NCBI GenBank assembly: GCA_903871875.1
Contig: CAIQIR010000058.1
Coordinates: forward strand, 1-64,000
Length of the DNA: 64,000 nt
Direction of reading: 5' to 3'
Source of the DNA: an uncultured Schlesneria sp.
GTDB taxonomy: Bacteria > Planctomycetota > Planctomycetia > Planctomycetales > Planctomycetaceae
This document shows, one piece after another, positions 44,748-56,772 of the stretch. Numbering within the stretch: position 1 is the stretch's first letter; each line of letters opens with the position of its first letter. The notes below the pieces were generated by a model, which worked only from the letters and a program-made list of their open reading frames with translations, did no database searches and was not told where the DNA came from. The position numbers were made by a program, and so were the translations under genes.

Positions 44748-45581
44748 TCAAAAACCAAACCAACTTTTTCGGCAGCAATTCTTGCGACGAAGATTGATCA
44801 ATTCTGTTACTTGACCGTGGTCAAGGCGGTCAAGTAATGCCTTCATTCCGAGATTCAGTTTGCATTCCATTTCTTCTGGAAACAGAGGCACAACAGCATA
44901 AAAGAGAATGGACTGCTCTTCGTCGATCTTTAGTGTTCTGAAGTCGTCTGGACAGGTCAAAGGTGGCGTTAACACCGCACCACAGAACTTGGTATTCGAC
45001 GCGTAGGCCAGCGGAGGTTCGCTATTCGGCACGGAATGACTGGCGCCCAGCCACGTGCGAAATTCATGCGGCAACCGAGCCAAGACTTTCAACAAGCGAA
45101 TTGGCCAATAGTTTCGCTCATCTTGGAAATCGTCCATGCTCAGCGGCCAATCGGCAGGCAGGCAAAGCATCAATTCCGCATAGCGTAATGACTCGGCTCC
45201 GTTAGGGACGGTCATTGGCCGTTCTGACATACCGCTGGTGACCAGTGTGTAATACGGGCGATGTGGCTGAGGCGGGATTCGGTGAACGTCGATATGAACA
45301 TATTCCGAGACCAGTTCGTGAAACACATAGTCGATCGGTCCCAGATGAGTTTCAAGATGATCCGAGATCATCTGTGTATGAGCGTCATTGGCCGGCGGAA
45401 GCGGAGTTGACGGCTGTCGTCGATCCCGAAGTGCCGGCATGCCGACCAACTGTTCGCGTGGCAGGGGGTCTGGAACGACGAGGCTTTGACCACAACATCG
45501 ACAGGTGGCCTGACAGCCGGCTTTGTCGAGGTCCACTCGATAACGGGTGTCACATTTTTCGCAGCGGAAAACGATCGCCAT
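44748..45581 (-). CDS. Zinc-ribbon protein with Suppressor-of-fused (SUFU) domain
   Basis: 277 aa, cytosolic. Residues 1-35 form a zinc ribbon with Cys7-x2-Cys10 and Cys27-x2-Cys30 (CEKC, CRCC). Residues about 70-265 match the bacterial SUFU-like fold: HLETHLGPIDYVFHEL at its start, VTSGMSERPMTVP, LRYAELMLCLPADWP and WPIRLLKVLARLPHEF are the recurrent conserved pieces. In animals SUFU regulates Hedgehog signalling; bacterial copies are often toxin-immunity proteins or polymorphic-toxin partners. No toxin gene is adjacent, so its role is unknown. The stop overlaps an 8-bp AT-rich hairpin. Confidence 0.88.
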   Translation of the reverse strand: MAIVFRCEKCDTRYRVDLDKAGCQATCRCCGQSLVVPDPLPREQLVGMPALRDRRQPSTPLPPANDAHTQMISDHLETHLGPIDYVFHELVSEYVHIDVHRIPPQPHRPYYTLVTSGMSERPMTVPNGAESLRYAELMLCLPADWPLSMDDFQDERNYWPIRLLKVLARLPHEFRTWLGASHSVPNSEPPLAYASNTKFCGAVLTPPLTCPDDFRTLKIDEEQSILFYAVVPLFPEEMECKLNLGMKALLDRLDHGQVTELINLRRKNCCRKSWFGF

Positions 45582-45714
45582 AATTCACCGTTCACCCGCT
45601 AAAGCGATAGGGCGTTGACTCGCCGGCCTGACAGAATTGAAATGGTCACAATCACCATTGTACGACGTCAGGCAATTACGTCTCGCTTGCAATAGCAAGT
45701 TGTCCATGAATTCT

Positions 45715-47751
45715 TTACTTGCTCTCAATCACGAACTGGTTTGACGCGTCGAGTAACTCAAACATGCGTTTTGTGTTCGCGAATTGTTTCGTCAAATCTT
45801 CCGCAATCAGTGAGACGCCCGTTCCGGAAGTTCCCCCACTGATGGTCAGAGTACGAGGAGCGATCAGTGCTGCCATATCGGCGATATCGCCAAAATCCCG
45901 CAGGATCCCTGGCACGATCAAACCGAGCCGGAATCCTCGATATGCCTGATCTGTTGCGTAGCTGGCCAGGGAATCAATCGCCTTCACTCGACTGATCCGC
46001 TCATCGAGCGCCCCGGCACACAAGGCGACGATTCCCGCTGATCCATGACCGACAACGAGGATCTCTCGTGGCAAAGAGCCGTCGTGTTCGGCAATGGCAT
46101 CGAGTGTACGACGAACATCTTGAGACCATTGTCCCAACAGCGGTCTACCGATCCATAGCGACCATTCTGCAGAATTGTGATCGATTGCATGGCCGATCTT
46201 GTCACGAGGCACGGCGAACTGTCCCGTGGCCCGCAGTTCAGGCGTTACAACCTTCCAGCCCTCGTCTCGAAGTCCTTTGGCGAAATCGCTGGTCCATGCT
46301 TGCTCGACTCCGCCCTCCAGATCGAGGACGACTGCCAGGCGGTCTGGTCGTTCCGGTAGATCTCGTCGGGCGAAGAGAGTCAGTTCGGGTTCGGTTTCGA
46401 ACGTCAGCTGCTGACTTCGACCTTCCGCCTCATTTTCCGCTTTCAAATGCAGCGGAGATGCATTCGGAATCCCGCCCAGTTGTTCGATTAAAATCCGCTG
46501 TCGTTCGGTCCGATCTTTTCTCCACTTCGTTCCGTCGGTACTGATCGAGGGACGTTGGCTCAGTCGAGCTACTTCCGCAGCGGCAAAACGGGGAATTGTG
46601 ATGAAATCGTCCGGTCGAGAACCCCCAGGGTAGCAGCGTAGGAGTTCGGGATCCTCGGGCTGAATCGCGGGCTCGGAAATCGGCGAGCCGTTGCCTTCGT
46701 GTTTGAGCTGCAGCGTCATCCAACCATACATGGCTTCGCGCATCGACTGATTGTAATCGTGCGGTGATTCAATAATGGTATGTCGCACGGTAGCCCCCGG
46801 GAACAAGCCGGCCACCGCTTCCACCCGAGCGAGCGATTTCTTGGCCTCGCCGACCGAAAACTGAAACGCGTCTTTGGTGGCGCTGGTGATCATCAACCCG
46901 CGATTGGCCGCGAGCGCCAGAATGTCACCCTCTTCCGTGAATTTCAGGCCGCCGGGGACAAGTTCACACAAACAGCAGGCCGCGCTCAGATAGGCTTGAT
47001 ATGTGCCGACCGAACAGGTAGGTACGACGCAGTGCAGCCGTTCGTCGATTGCTCCCGCGTACATCGTCTGGTTGCCGCCGCCGCTCGCACCGGTGATTCC
47101 GATTTGTTGCGGATCCACTTCGGGGCGCGTCAGCAAATAATCGACCGCTCGTTGGTTCTCGTAGACCTGCAATCCGGCCAAAGGTAAACCGACGGGAAGC
47201 AACGTGGCGGCCGTCATTTCACCGTGATATTCGCCCAGTTTTGTGTTGATTCCTCGTTCTCCTGCTCCGAACGCATCCACGCAAAGCACGAAAAACCCTA
47301 GTTTTGCACAGCCGATGCAACGCGATTGCACCACGCGATCTTGTTTGGCCCCGGCCCAATGGCCGTGTACGTGAAGGATGGCTGGCTGTCGACCGGGTTT
47401 GTCAGGGACGTAGGCGTTCGCCGTCATCCAGACGCCGGGCCGTGTTTGAAAGACAAGCTTTTCGACGCGATAACCGTCCCGCTGGAATTCACCCAATTTA
47501 CGAGGTGTCAATTCGCAATCGGAAATCGGAAATCCGCCCCACGCACTGACCAGGTTTCGACGTAGATCCTCACGTCTCTGCTTCCACTCGTCAGATGTGG
47601 CGGGGGGGCGATCGTTTTGTCTTAACTGCAAAGCCTGTTTTTGGATAAACGTCTGAAAGGACGTAGTGGGCTTAGCGGGCTCGAGTGAGAACGCAGGTCG
47701 GCTGATCGCCGAGATCAACACGAATGCCACGAACAGCGATCGGTTTTGCAT
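45715..47751 (-). CDS. Secreted protein with two alpha/beta-hydrolase domains
   Basis: 678 aa with the ATG at 47751, chosen because AAAGGA stands 6 nt upstream and a signal peptide (ending near PAFSLEP) follows. The first hydrolase domain (about 85-375) resembles acetyl-xylan-esterase/dienelactone-hydrolase proteins: LHVHGHWAGAKQ, nucleophile elbow GITGASGGGNQT and a late His in IIESPHDYNQ. The second (about 470-670) has another elbow GHGSAGIVALCAG and Asp/Gly strands but no equally clear triad. Planctomycetes encode many such exported esterases. The substrate is unknown; a polysaccharide acetyl ester is a reasonable guess. Confidence 0.8.
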   Translation of the reverse strand: MQNRSLFVAFVLISAISRPAFSLEPAKPTTSFQTFIQKQALQLRQNDRPPATSDEWKQRREDLRRNLVSAWGGFPISDCELTPRKLGEFQRDGYRVEKLVFQTRPGVWMTANAYVPDKPGRQPAILHVHGHWAGAKQDRVVQSRCIGCAKLGFFVLCVDAFGAGERGINTKLGEYHGEMTAATLLPVGLPLAGLQVYENQRAVDYLLTRPEVDPQQIGITGASGGGNQTMYAGAIDERLHCVVPTCSVGTYQAYLSAACCLCELVPGGLKFTEEGDILALAANRGLMITSATKDAFQFSVGEAKKSLARVEAVAGLFPGATVRHTIIESPHDYNQSMREAMYGWMTLQLKHEGNGSPISEPAIQPEDPELLRCYPGGSRPDDFITIPRFAAAEVARLSQRPSISTDGTKWRKDRTERQRILIEQLGGIPNASPLHLKAENEAEGRSQQLTFETEPELTLFARRDLPERPDRLAVVLDLEGGVEQAWTSDFAKGLRDEGWKVVTPELRATGQFAVPRDKIGHAIDHNSAEWSLWIGRPLLGQWSQDVRRTLDAIAEHDGSLPREILVVGHGSAGIVALCAGALDERISRVKAIDSLASYATDQAYRGFRLGLIVPGILRDFGDIADMAALIAPRTLTISGGTSGTGVSLIAEDLTKQFANTKRMFELLDASNQFVIESK

Positions 47752-47995
47752 GATAAATCCTTTCATCCAAGGATATTGAGGCGGAACCGTGGAAAACACA
47801 AGCGCCGACTGGGGACCCGCAGGATTACGTTGTGGACGGCGGTTTTACCCCGGCAATCGCCCTTTCCCGCCTTGAATGCGGTTGTTTTCCACGCCCGGCG
47901 GTCTTTCAGTTGTTGCGGGCAGCGCATGTCGGTTATCGTGATCTTTCTGCGAATGGAAAATAGCTAGCGTTTGACGCGGATTCTTGGAGCGGTTC

Positions 47996-48982
47996 ATGCA
48001 ACGTTGTCTTGTCACGGGTGGAGCAGGGTTCATCGGCAGCCACCTCTCCGAGCGGCTCCTGGAATTAGGGCATGAGGTGACGATTCTCGACGATCTTTCC
48101 ACGGGCCGACGAGAAAACCTGAATCACATTGAAAACCATCCGCGGCTGAAGATTCGGACTGGTTCGATCACTGATCCCGTGTTGCTGGCAGACGTGATGA
48201 CGAAGGTTGACGTCATCTATCACATGGCGGCTGCGGTCGGTGTTAAACTGGTCGCCGATGATCCGGTCCGAACGATTCAGACCAACATCTACCCGACCGA
48301 AGAACTGCTGCGATTGGCCGTTCAACGCAAACAACGTGTCTTTATCGCGTCGACCAGCGAGGTTTACGGAAAGAATCCGAAAGAGCGATGGACCGAAGAA
48401 GACGATCTGGTGTTTGGTCCGACGTCGCGGCCTCGCTGGGCTTACGGATGTTCAAAAGCCATCGATGAATTTCTGGCCCTGGCCTTTCATCGAAAATTTG
48501 GGCTGCCGGTGGTGATTGGTCGCTTCTTTAATGTCGTGGGTCCGCGACAGGTCGGTCACTACGGAATGGTGATCCCCCGATTCGTGGATTCGGCCATGAA
48601 TGGTGGCCCGATTGTCGTCTACGACGACGGACAACAAGTCCGCTGCTTTGGACATGTTCGCGAAGTAGTCGATGCAGTGATCGGTCTGGTCGAAACCCCT
48701 GCTGCGCATGGGTTGGTGTACAATATTGGCAGCGATTTTCCGATCACGATTCAGAAATTGGCAGAAGAGATCATTCAACGAGTCGATCCTGCGGTGAAAC
48801 TCCAATTCTTGCCCTATCGCGATGCTTATGGGGATGATTTTGAAGATGTGCGAAGACGAGTGCCGGACGTCTCGCGCCTGGAAAAGATGCTCGGTCGTAA
48901 GCCCACAATGACACTGGGCGCGATCCTGGACGATATTATCCGCTGGAAACGCGAACAGCTTTCGGCGTCGGCGAAGAGCTAA
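47996..48982 (+). CDS. NAD-dependent epimerase/dehydratase (UDP-sugar type)
   Basis: 328 aa. Extended SDR: Rossmann [15 protein letters not shown] at residues 7-21, [10 protein letters not shown], and the active-site triad STSEVYG with YGCSKAIDE (Tyr-x3-Lys). [11 protein letters not shown] and [15 protein letters not shown] resemble UDP-glucuronate decarboxylases and UDP-glucose 4-epimerase relatives. GGAG sits 6 nt before the ATG at 47996, which is preferred to the TTG at 47984. It is followed by a GT39-like gene after 32 bp, so both likely build or transfer a sugar for the envelope. Confidence 0.9.
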   Translation: MQRCLVTGGAGFIGSHLSERLLELGHEVTILDDLSTGRRENLNHIENHPRLKIRTGSITDPVLLADVMTKVDVIYHMAAAVGVKLVADDPVRTIQTNIYPTEELLRLAVQRKQRVFIASTSEVYGKNPKERWTEEDDLVFGPTSRPRWAYGCSKAIDEFLALAFHRKFGLPVVIGRFFNVVGPRQVGHYGMVIPRFVDSAMNGGPIVVYDDGQQVRCFGHVREVVDAVIGLVETPAAHGLVYNIGSDFPITIQKLAEEIIQRVDPAVKLQFLPYRDAYGDDFEDVRRRVPDVSRLEKMLGRKPTMTLGAILDDIIRWKREQLSASAKS

Positions 48983-49014
48983 GCCTTCCCTCGGTTGTTG
49001 GCGATAAACAAGCA

Positions 49015-50856
49015 ATGACAACAATCTTACCGACGCCAGTTTCGCTGAGCGACTCGGAGCTTTTGCGAGTCGCCAAGACTCCGCGACGACGACTGTTTCA
49101 GATCCTGAATCGGGCCTCGGCGTTTGCACCGCTGATCGTAGTCTGTTGTGTTTTGCCCGCGTTCCAACTGTTGGCCAAACCGGTACTCGACGAAGTGGAA
49201 TCGTTATGGGGTTTGCGAAGTCTGGCGGTCGCTGATGCCACGTCGCTGGCGGATATTCTCGAGCCGGGTTTGAATGAGCCGGGTGAGCCGCTGATTTTTC
49301 AACCACCGCTGGCCGCCTGGTTGAACGGGATTGTGGTTCGAATTCTTGGCCCGTCACATCCCTTGTCCACTTCAATCGTTTCGCTCACAGCGACAAGTTT
49401 GGCTATCTGGTTGACGACACGGCTGGCCTGGCGCATGGGAGGAGCCAACACGGCTCTGATTTCGGCCTTGTTGATGTGTAGCCATCCCCAAGTACTTGAA
49501 ATGGCCGTTGCGCCCAGCAACGGATCGATCGGGATGTGTCTGATGCTGGCATCGGTTTTCGGCTTCCAGAGGCATCTGGAAGGGAAAGCGGTTCGAGTTT
49601 CGTCTAGTCTCGCGATCAGCGGCATCGTTTGGGGACTCTCCTTATTGGTGATCGGTCCCGTCGCGTTCACCGTGCCGCTCGTATTCGCGTTGCATGCGAT
49701 GAATCAGAAGTCCGGCATGCAACCGGAATTCGTCGCTCGATCGTTCCGAAATCAGTTGTTGCAAAGCCGCACCGTCCTTCGATCGACGTGGTTTCTGGTG
49801 GGAACCGGATTGGTTGTCAGCGGATGGTGGGGGCTTGTTATGTTCTCTGCACATGGGATGGCCTTCCTGCGTTCATGGGTAGCCAGCCTTCCTGTGGAAT
49901 GTCTGGCCCAGGGAAATGGCGACTGGCGATGCGATCTTCGTCCGCTCCTTCAACCCTCCTGGCGCGACTGGTTTGGTCAGCAGTCGTTGATTATCGGCTG
50001 GCTGGTTGTGGGATTGGAACGATCTTGGCACGCGTGGCGATGCCCTGTCAGCGAATTGGCTCGACGACGTTTCCAGCTGTTGATGTTGTGGTGGACCGTG
50101 GTTTTTTGCGGTCGGATTCTCGCGGAAGTCGTGGAAACGCACTTTATCTCGAATACGGCCGTCTGGAACGTGGCATTGATCTGTCCCACGATTCTGCTGG
50201 CCGCTTTAGGGATTGGAACACTGATCGAACGCGATGTGTCACGACGGGGAGAATTCTTCCTGGTTGTTCTGCTAGCCAGCCTGACGGCAGCCCGCGTGAC
50301 CGCGTCCTGGTCGTTCGGAATGGTCGCGGCGGCGGCCACCGCAACCTACTTAATCTGCTTTCCGATGCTAAACACCTTAACGGGGCGATCCGGCAATCAT
50401 TGGTCGGAAGAGGCCTGGCGACGGATCTTGCAAATCACCGTCTATGGATCGTTGGCCGCTTGTTTAGGGGTCGGTCTGGGAATTCGGAATTCGGTATCCG
50501 AGGATGCCCATCGTCTGGCCGACGTGCGTGATCGTTTAAAGACGTTTCCCGAAGTGAGACGTGTTTCGCTGATTGCGACTCGTGATCCTGTCCCCGTGAC
50601 ACTGAGGTATCTCCTACGTTGCCGCTGGCCCAAGGCCAAACTGACAACCAGCGAAGGCTGGGACTTGGGGCTGACTGAAGCCATGAATCAAGAATCCCAA
50701 TCGCCTCAATCGCGATTTCTGGTATTGGAATGGACCAGCCGCGAAGTTCGGCTATCGGCCGACACTGGCCAAGCCTGGAAGATCTCTGCCGCTGGCGAAC
50801 CGATGCGCTTTCACGGCCGACGACTTTCGATGGTGCTAATCGAGCCAAGAACGTGA
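49015..50856 (+). CDS. ArnT/PMT-like (GT39/83) membrane glycosyltransferase
   Basis: 613 aa with about ten to twelve hydrophobic segments. The first extracytoplasmic loop holds the acidic dyad typical of polyprenyl-phosphate-dependent GT-C enzymes (LDEVESLWGLRS), followed by IFQPPLAAWLNGI, the substrate-side motif of the ArnT/PMT group. The C-terminal 120 residues are soluble and would be periplasmic. It probably transfers a sugar from a lipid carrier onto lipid A, protein or glycan. The upstream epimerase gene may supply the donor. Confidence 0.82.
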   Translation: MTTILPTPVSLSDSELLRVAKTPRRRLFQILNRASAFAPLIVVCCVLPAFQLLAKPVLDEVESLWGLRSLAVADATSLADILEPGLNEPGEPLIFQPPLAAWLNGIVVRILGPSHPLSTSIVSLTATSLAIWLTTRLAWRMGGANTALISALLMCSHPQVLEMAVAPSNGSIGMCLMLASVFGFQRHLEGKAVRVSSSLAISGIVWGLSLLVIGPVAFTVPLVFALHAMNQKSGMQPEFVARSFRNQLLQSRTVLRSTWFLVGTGLVVSGWWGLVMFSAHGMAFLRSWVASLPVECLAQGNGDWRCDLRPLLQPSWRDWFGQQSLIIGWLVVGLERSWHAWRCPVSELARRRFQLLMLWWTVVFCGRILAEVVETHFISNTAVWNVALICPTILLAALGIGTLIERDVSRRGEFFLVVLLASLTAARVTASWSFGMVAAAATATYLICFPMLNTLTGRSGNHWSEEAWRRILQITVYGSLAACLGVGLGIRNSVSEDAHRLADVRDRLKTFPEVRRVSLIATRDPVPVTLRYLLRCRWPKAKLTTSEGWDLGLTEAMNQESQSPQSRFLVLEWTSREVRLSADTGQAWKISAAGEPMRFHGRRLSMVLIEPRT

Positions 50857-51194
50857 CGCGTCGTAAGGCGATGACCAACGCAGTTTGACTGGAGTGCTGT
50901 CCCGCCTTGACGTCTATCATAGCGAGGCATGTACGAGTCCAGCAGAACGATGTCCGGCGTACCTCGGCTAGAAGTAGTGACGTCGTTGTTGGCGTCGAGT
51001 ATGTCAAATAGACATCTTGCGGCTGTCATGGCCGGGTCGAGTCTTGAAGGCGCCGAAGCAAGTTGCCACCAAGAAAATGAGCAAATGTTCTATTCGCCAA
51101 AACCATTCCCCCTTTCTCAGCTCGCGCCAAGAAATGGGGGATGGCGGTCGAAGTGAGTGTGGCCTGCCCTGTCCGCAGGTGAGCAGGCCTTGTC
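50857..51194. other. Intergenic region between GT39 gene and gyrB
   Basis: 338 bp between convergent genes. A 7-bp inverted repeat GGCCTGC (51161-51167) / GCAGGCC (51183-51189) lies directly behind the gyrB stop and could end its transcript, though no T-run follows. No gene is supported. Confidence 0.45.
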
Positions 51195-53786
<2,592 letters not shown>

Positions 53787-53856
53787 TTAAGGTCTCGGCC
53801 GCGAAGTGCACCCCTGTCATTTTTCGTGCGGGTTCACGTCGCGTTCAGGTGTCAGT

Positions 53857-54171
53857 TCATGTTCCGCTGAGTTTGAATTTCAGGGTCTTAATTTTCAGGT
53901 GGGGATATTGTTGTTTCAGGTTCTGCAGCAGTTCAGGTCCTTGGAACGAAGCCAGTTCGCTGAGCAATGGCGCGTTCTCGACGGAGACTGTCAGTGTGCC
54001 CCGACTGACAAGTAGCGGACGCGATTGGGCGGCGATGTCAGGGCCGGCAATTTTTTTCCAGGCCGCTTCCAGTTCACTGTCGCTGCGGACCCGCGCAAAA
54101 CCGCGAATCGCGATCAGTTCGCTCAAGGCAACGGAAAGTGGCAGGGGGTCACGAGGAACCATGCAAACCAT
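53857..54171 (-). CDS. dciA: DciA-like helicase operator/loader (DUF721)
   Basis: 104 aa. DUF721 domain: LSELIAIRGFARVRSDSELEAAWKKIAGPDIAAQSRP is the family core (helix with WKKIAG), followed by LTVSVENAPLLSELASF and a basic C-terminus KIKTLKFKL. DciA is the ancestral loader of the replicative helicase in bacteria lacking DnaC/DnaI. Its position between dnaN and gyrB, where recF or DUF721 genes sit in many genomes, supports this. ATG at 54162 is an alternative start. Confidence 0.88.
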   Translation of the reverse strand: MVCMVPRDPLPLSVALSELIAIRGFARVRSDSELEAAWKKIAGPDIAAQSRPLLVSRGTLTVSVENAPLLSELASFQGPELLQNLKQQYPHLKIKTLKFKLSGT

Positions 54172-54252
54172 CTAGCAATACGCAGTATTCAGTGGTCAAT
54201 TTTTCCTGTTTCACACCAGCAACCGCTGGTGAACAGATTCGTCCGTGATCCT

Positions 54253-55362
54253 TCAATCTCGGGCGAGTGGCATTACGACATAGGTGTAATTGTCGTCGGT
54301 GACCAAGGTAGCTCGGTCATCATGGCTGATCAGTTTGAGATGGAACTGAGAGCCGGCATCGAGCACCTTCAGAAAATCGGCAACATAGCGAGGGTCAAAC
54401 GTAATCGTCATTTCAGGGCCGTCATACGAAATTGGCATTTCGATTGTCGATTGACCGATGTCGGTGGCTTTGCTGTTCAGCTTCAAAGTGCCTTTGCCAA
54501 ATGCGAAATCGACACCGCGGCTTTCTTCGTTCGTCACGATCATCGCCTGACGAACGGCCGTGTAAAACGGAGCCACAACCATGTCGATCGTCGAAACACA
54601 GTTTTCGGGAACGACCTTGCGATAATCTGGGAACCGGCCCTGCACCAATTGACTGGCGATCGTAGTTCCCTGACAGCGAACAACGATGTCGTTCTGATGC
54701 AAGGCGATATGGGCCTCACCCGTTCCATCTCCCAAGCTTTTTTCGATCAGTCCCATCGCCTTCGACGGAATGACGGGCGAGGTGGCTGGAATCGATGGTT
54801 TGCCGACCATGCTGGAGGCTGACGTGACAACCGCCAGGCGTCGACTGTCGGTGGCTGCCAGCGTCAATTTTTCGGCACCCAGTTCCATCTGAATACCGCC
54901 CAATGCATAGCGAGTGCTTTCGCTATCGGTCGCGAACAGGGTTCGACGGATCATCGTCCGCAGTGCGCCAGCAGGAACCACGAAATAATCGGTGTCCTCA
55001 AATGTGGCGACGGGTGGGAAGTCGGCAGGGTCTTCGGCCGACAAGCGAAATTCACTGTAGCCGCAGCGAATCCAGGTCGCATCGCCAGTGACTTCCAGCT
55101 TGACGACATCGTCGTTCAATTCGCGGAGCACTGCCAACACGCGGGCGGTCGGCAGCAATGCCTCACCACGCGAGTCGGATTGAACATCGGGTACGTCGCA
55201 GCGCATGCCAATTTCGCTGTCGTTACCGATCAGCGTGGCCTTGCCACCACCCACTTGTAGTTTGACATTTTTGAGAATGTCTTTGGGAGTCCGCGCGGGA
55301 ACGACACCGGCCACGGTTTGAAATGCGGCCGTCAGGGAATTTCTCTGGCAGATCAATTGCAT
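54253..55362 (-). CDS. dnaN: DNA polymerase III beta sliding clamp
   Basis: 369 aa, the usual length for three clamp folds. N-terminal QLICQRNSLTAAFQTVAGVVPART, the central YALGGIQMELGAEKLTLAATDSRRLAV (clamp signature) and the C-terminal YVADFLKVLDAGSQFHLKL-DDRATLV-YTYVVMPLA end are all typical. It encircles DNA and tethers polymerases. It heads the dnaN-dciA-gyrB group; dnaA is 13 kb away on the other strand instead of directly upstream. Confidence 0.96.
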   Translation of the reverse strand: MQLICQRNSLTAAFQTVAGVVPARTPKDILKNVKLQVGGGKATLIGNDSEIGMRCDVPDVQSDSRGEALLPTARVLAVLRELNDDVVKLEVTGDATWIRCGYSEFRLSAEDPADFPPVATFEDTDYFVVPAGALRTMIRRTLFATDSESTRYALGGIQMELGAEKLTLAATDSRRLAVVTSASSMVGKPSIPATSPVIPSKAMGLIEKSLGDGTGEAHIALHQNDIVVRCQGTTIASQLVQGRFPDYRKVVPENCVSTIDMVVAPFYTAVRQAMIVTNEESRGVDFAFGKGTLKLNSKATDIGQSTIEMPISYDGPEMTITFDPRYVADFLKVLDAGSQFHLKLISHDDRATLVTDDNYTYVVMPLARD

Positions 55363-55544
55363 GGTATGGAACGGATCTCTTGAGGATAGGGGGATCGTCT
55401 GGTAACGCCCGTTGCCAGCCCGATTTCCGGTGATAGAGATTTCACTTCGTCCGGGTCACTAATTCTAGCAAAAAAGCCCGCTTCACGCACCCGATCCGGC
55501 CTCGAACAGAGAGGGGATAACGGACAAAAATTCCGCGTCGGGAA

Positions 55545-56747
55545 TTAGAGGATTTGCTTGCCTTGGCGTAGCTGATCGACGGCAACGGCGACGATGATCA
55601 CAATCCCCAGCAGCATATCCTGAACCGGATTTGTTACTTCCAGCTGCGTACAGCCACTCGTGATGACCGACATGATCAGTGCCCCTGTGAGTGTTCCCAG
55701 CACCGAAGCTCGTCCGCCATTCAGGCTGCCCCCGCCGATAACCACCGAGGCGATGATTCGCAGCTCTAAGCCGACGCCAGATGTCGGGTTTCCTACAGTC
55801 ATTCTCGAGAATTGATACAAACCCGCGATGCCGACGAATAACCCCCCCAGGGTGTAGATTGCGATCTTGTTCCTGCGAACATTGATCCCGCACAATCGTG
55901 CTGTGGCTTCGTTTGAACCAATCGCGAAGACGTATCGCCCGAACACCGTGAAATGTAGGACCGCTGCTAACAGGATGGCCAAAACCAGTGTGATCCAGAC
56001 GCCGACGGGCAACCCATACAGCAAAACCGTCGGACGAATACTGAGTAGGTTGGCACACCATTCCGGTACCTGGGTCTCACGGTCGGGTCGAACCGTTGTG
56101 TTATCTGCAACCCATTTTGCCCAGCCGAGATACAGTTGCATCGTCCCCAATGTCACGATGAACGGAACCATCTTCAAAGTACTGATCAGTAAGCCATTCA
56201 GCAGGCCACATAAGCAGCCGGTACCGATCCCTATGAACAGTGCCAGGGGCGGGGTCCATTTCGTCCAGCGACCGGAAGCCCGTTTCACTTGTTCCAGGCG
56301 ATCGGACAACGCTGCGACACGGGCTTGAGCCGCGGATTTTGTCTCGTCATCTTTAGCGCGACTTACATCCCCTTCAGCCGTTCGCAGCTTCTGGCTGACG
56401 CCCGCGACATTATCGCCCGCCATCAGACGCAGCGCGAGATCTTCCTTGAGACTCCAAGCCAGCATCGTAGCTGACAGCGCGATTGCTGTCCCAACCGAAA
56501 GATCGATTCCGCCCGCGACAACGACAACCGTCATGCCCAAGGCCGCGACAGCCACAATCGCCGTTTGCGTGGCGATGTTTCTCAGATTTTCTTCTTTCGC
56601 AAACTGGGCCCGGTCACCGTGCATCCAGCAATCGGCCGCGTAGAACAGCATCGAGACGGTCAACAACGCCAAAAAAGGCCGAGCTAAGCCGACGGCCGAA
56701 CGCCAAGAAAGACTGGGCGTCCTACGAGAATCCAGAGAATTCGTCAT
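55545..56747 (-). CDS. ABC sugar transporter permease (RbsC-like) with insertion
   Basis: 400 aa. RbsC/XylH-type permease: [21 protein letters not shown] in the first conserved region and the permease signature [22 protein letters not shown], with [18 protein letters not shown] near the end. Between early helices lies a charged insertion of about 60 residues (approximately 105-165, rich in Lys/Asp/Glu/Ala/Arg) predicted to be coiled-coil. The ATP-binding (RbsA-like) and binding-protein genes are not adjacent. It follows a Gfo/Idh oxidoreductase gene on the same strand by 25 bp, suggesting co-transcription in sugar metabolism. ATG at 56747 is used; a GTG at 56759 is possible. Confidence 0.88.
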   Translation of the reverse strand: MTNSLDSRRTPSLSWRSAVGLARPFLALLTVSMLFYAADCWMHGDRAQFAKEENLRNIATQTAIVAVAALGMTVVVVAGGIDLSVGTAIALSATMLAWSLKEDLALRLMAGDNVAGVSQKLRTAEGDVSRAKDDETKSAAQARVAALSDRLEQVKRASGRWTKWTPPLALFIGIGTGCLCGLLNGLLISTLKMVPFIVTLGTMQLYLGWAKWVADNTTVRPDRETQVPEWCANLLSIRPTVLLYGLPVGVWITLVLAILLAAVLHFTVFGRYVFAIGSNEATARLCGINVRRNKIAIYTLGGLFVGIAGLYQFSRMTVGNPTSGVGLELRIIASVVIGGGSLNGGRASVLGTLTGALIMSVITSGCTQLEVTNPVQDMLLGIVIIVAVAVDQLRQGKQIL

Positions 56748-56772
56748 GTCAGCGATCACGTCACGTCCGAGG

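Noticed and set aside
44737-44755. AT-rich 8-bp hairpin at the SUFU-gene stop as a terminator
   Set aside because: The stem is almost pure A/T and weak, and overlaps the stop codon; not enough to call.
54025-54822. 265-codon plus-strand frame over dciA and dnaN
   Set aside because: Antisense shadow of two secure genes.
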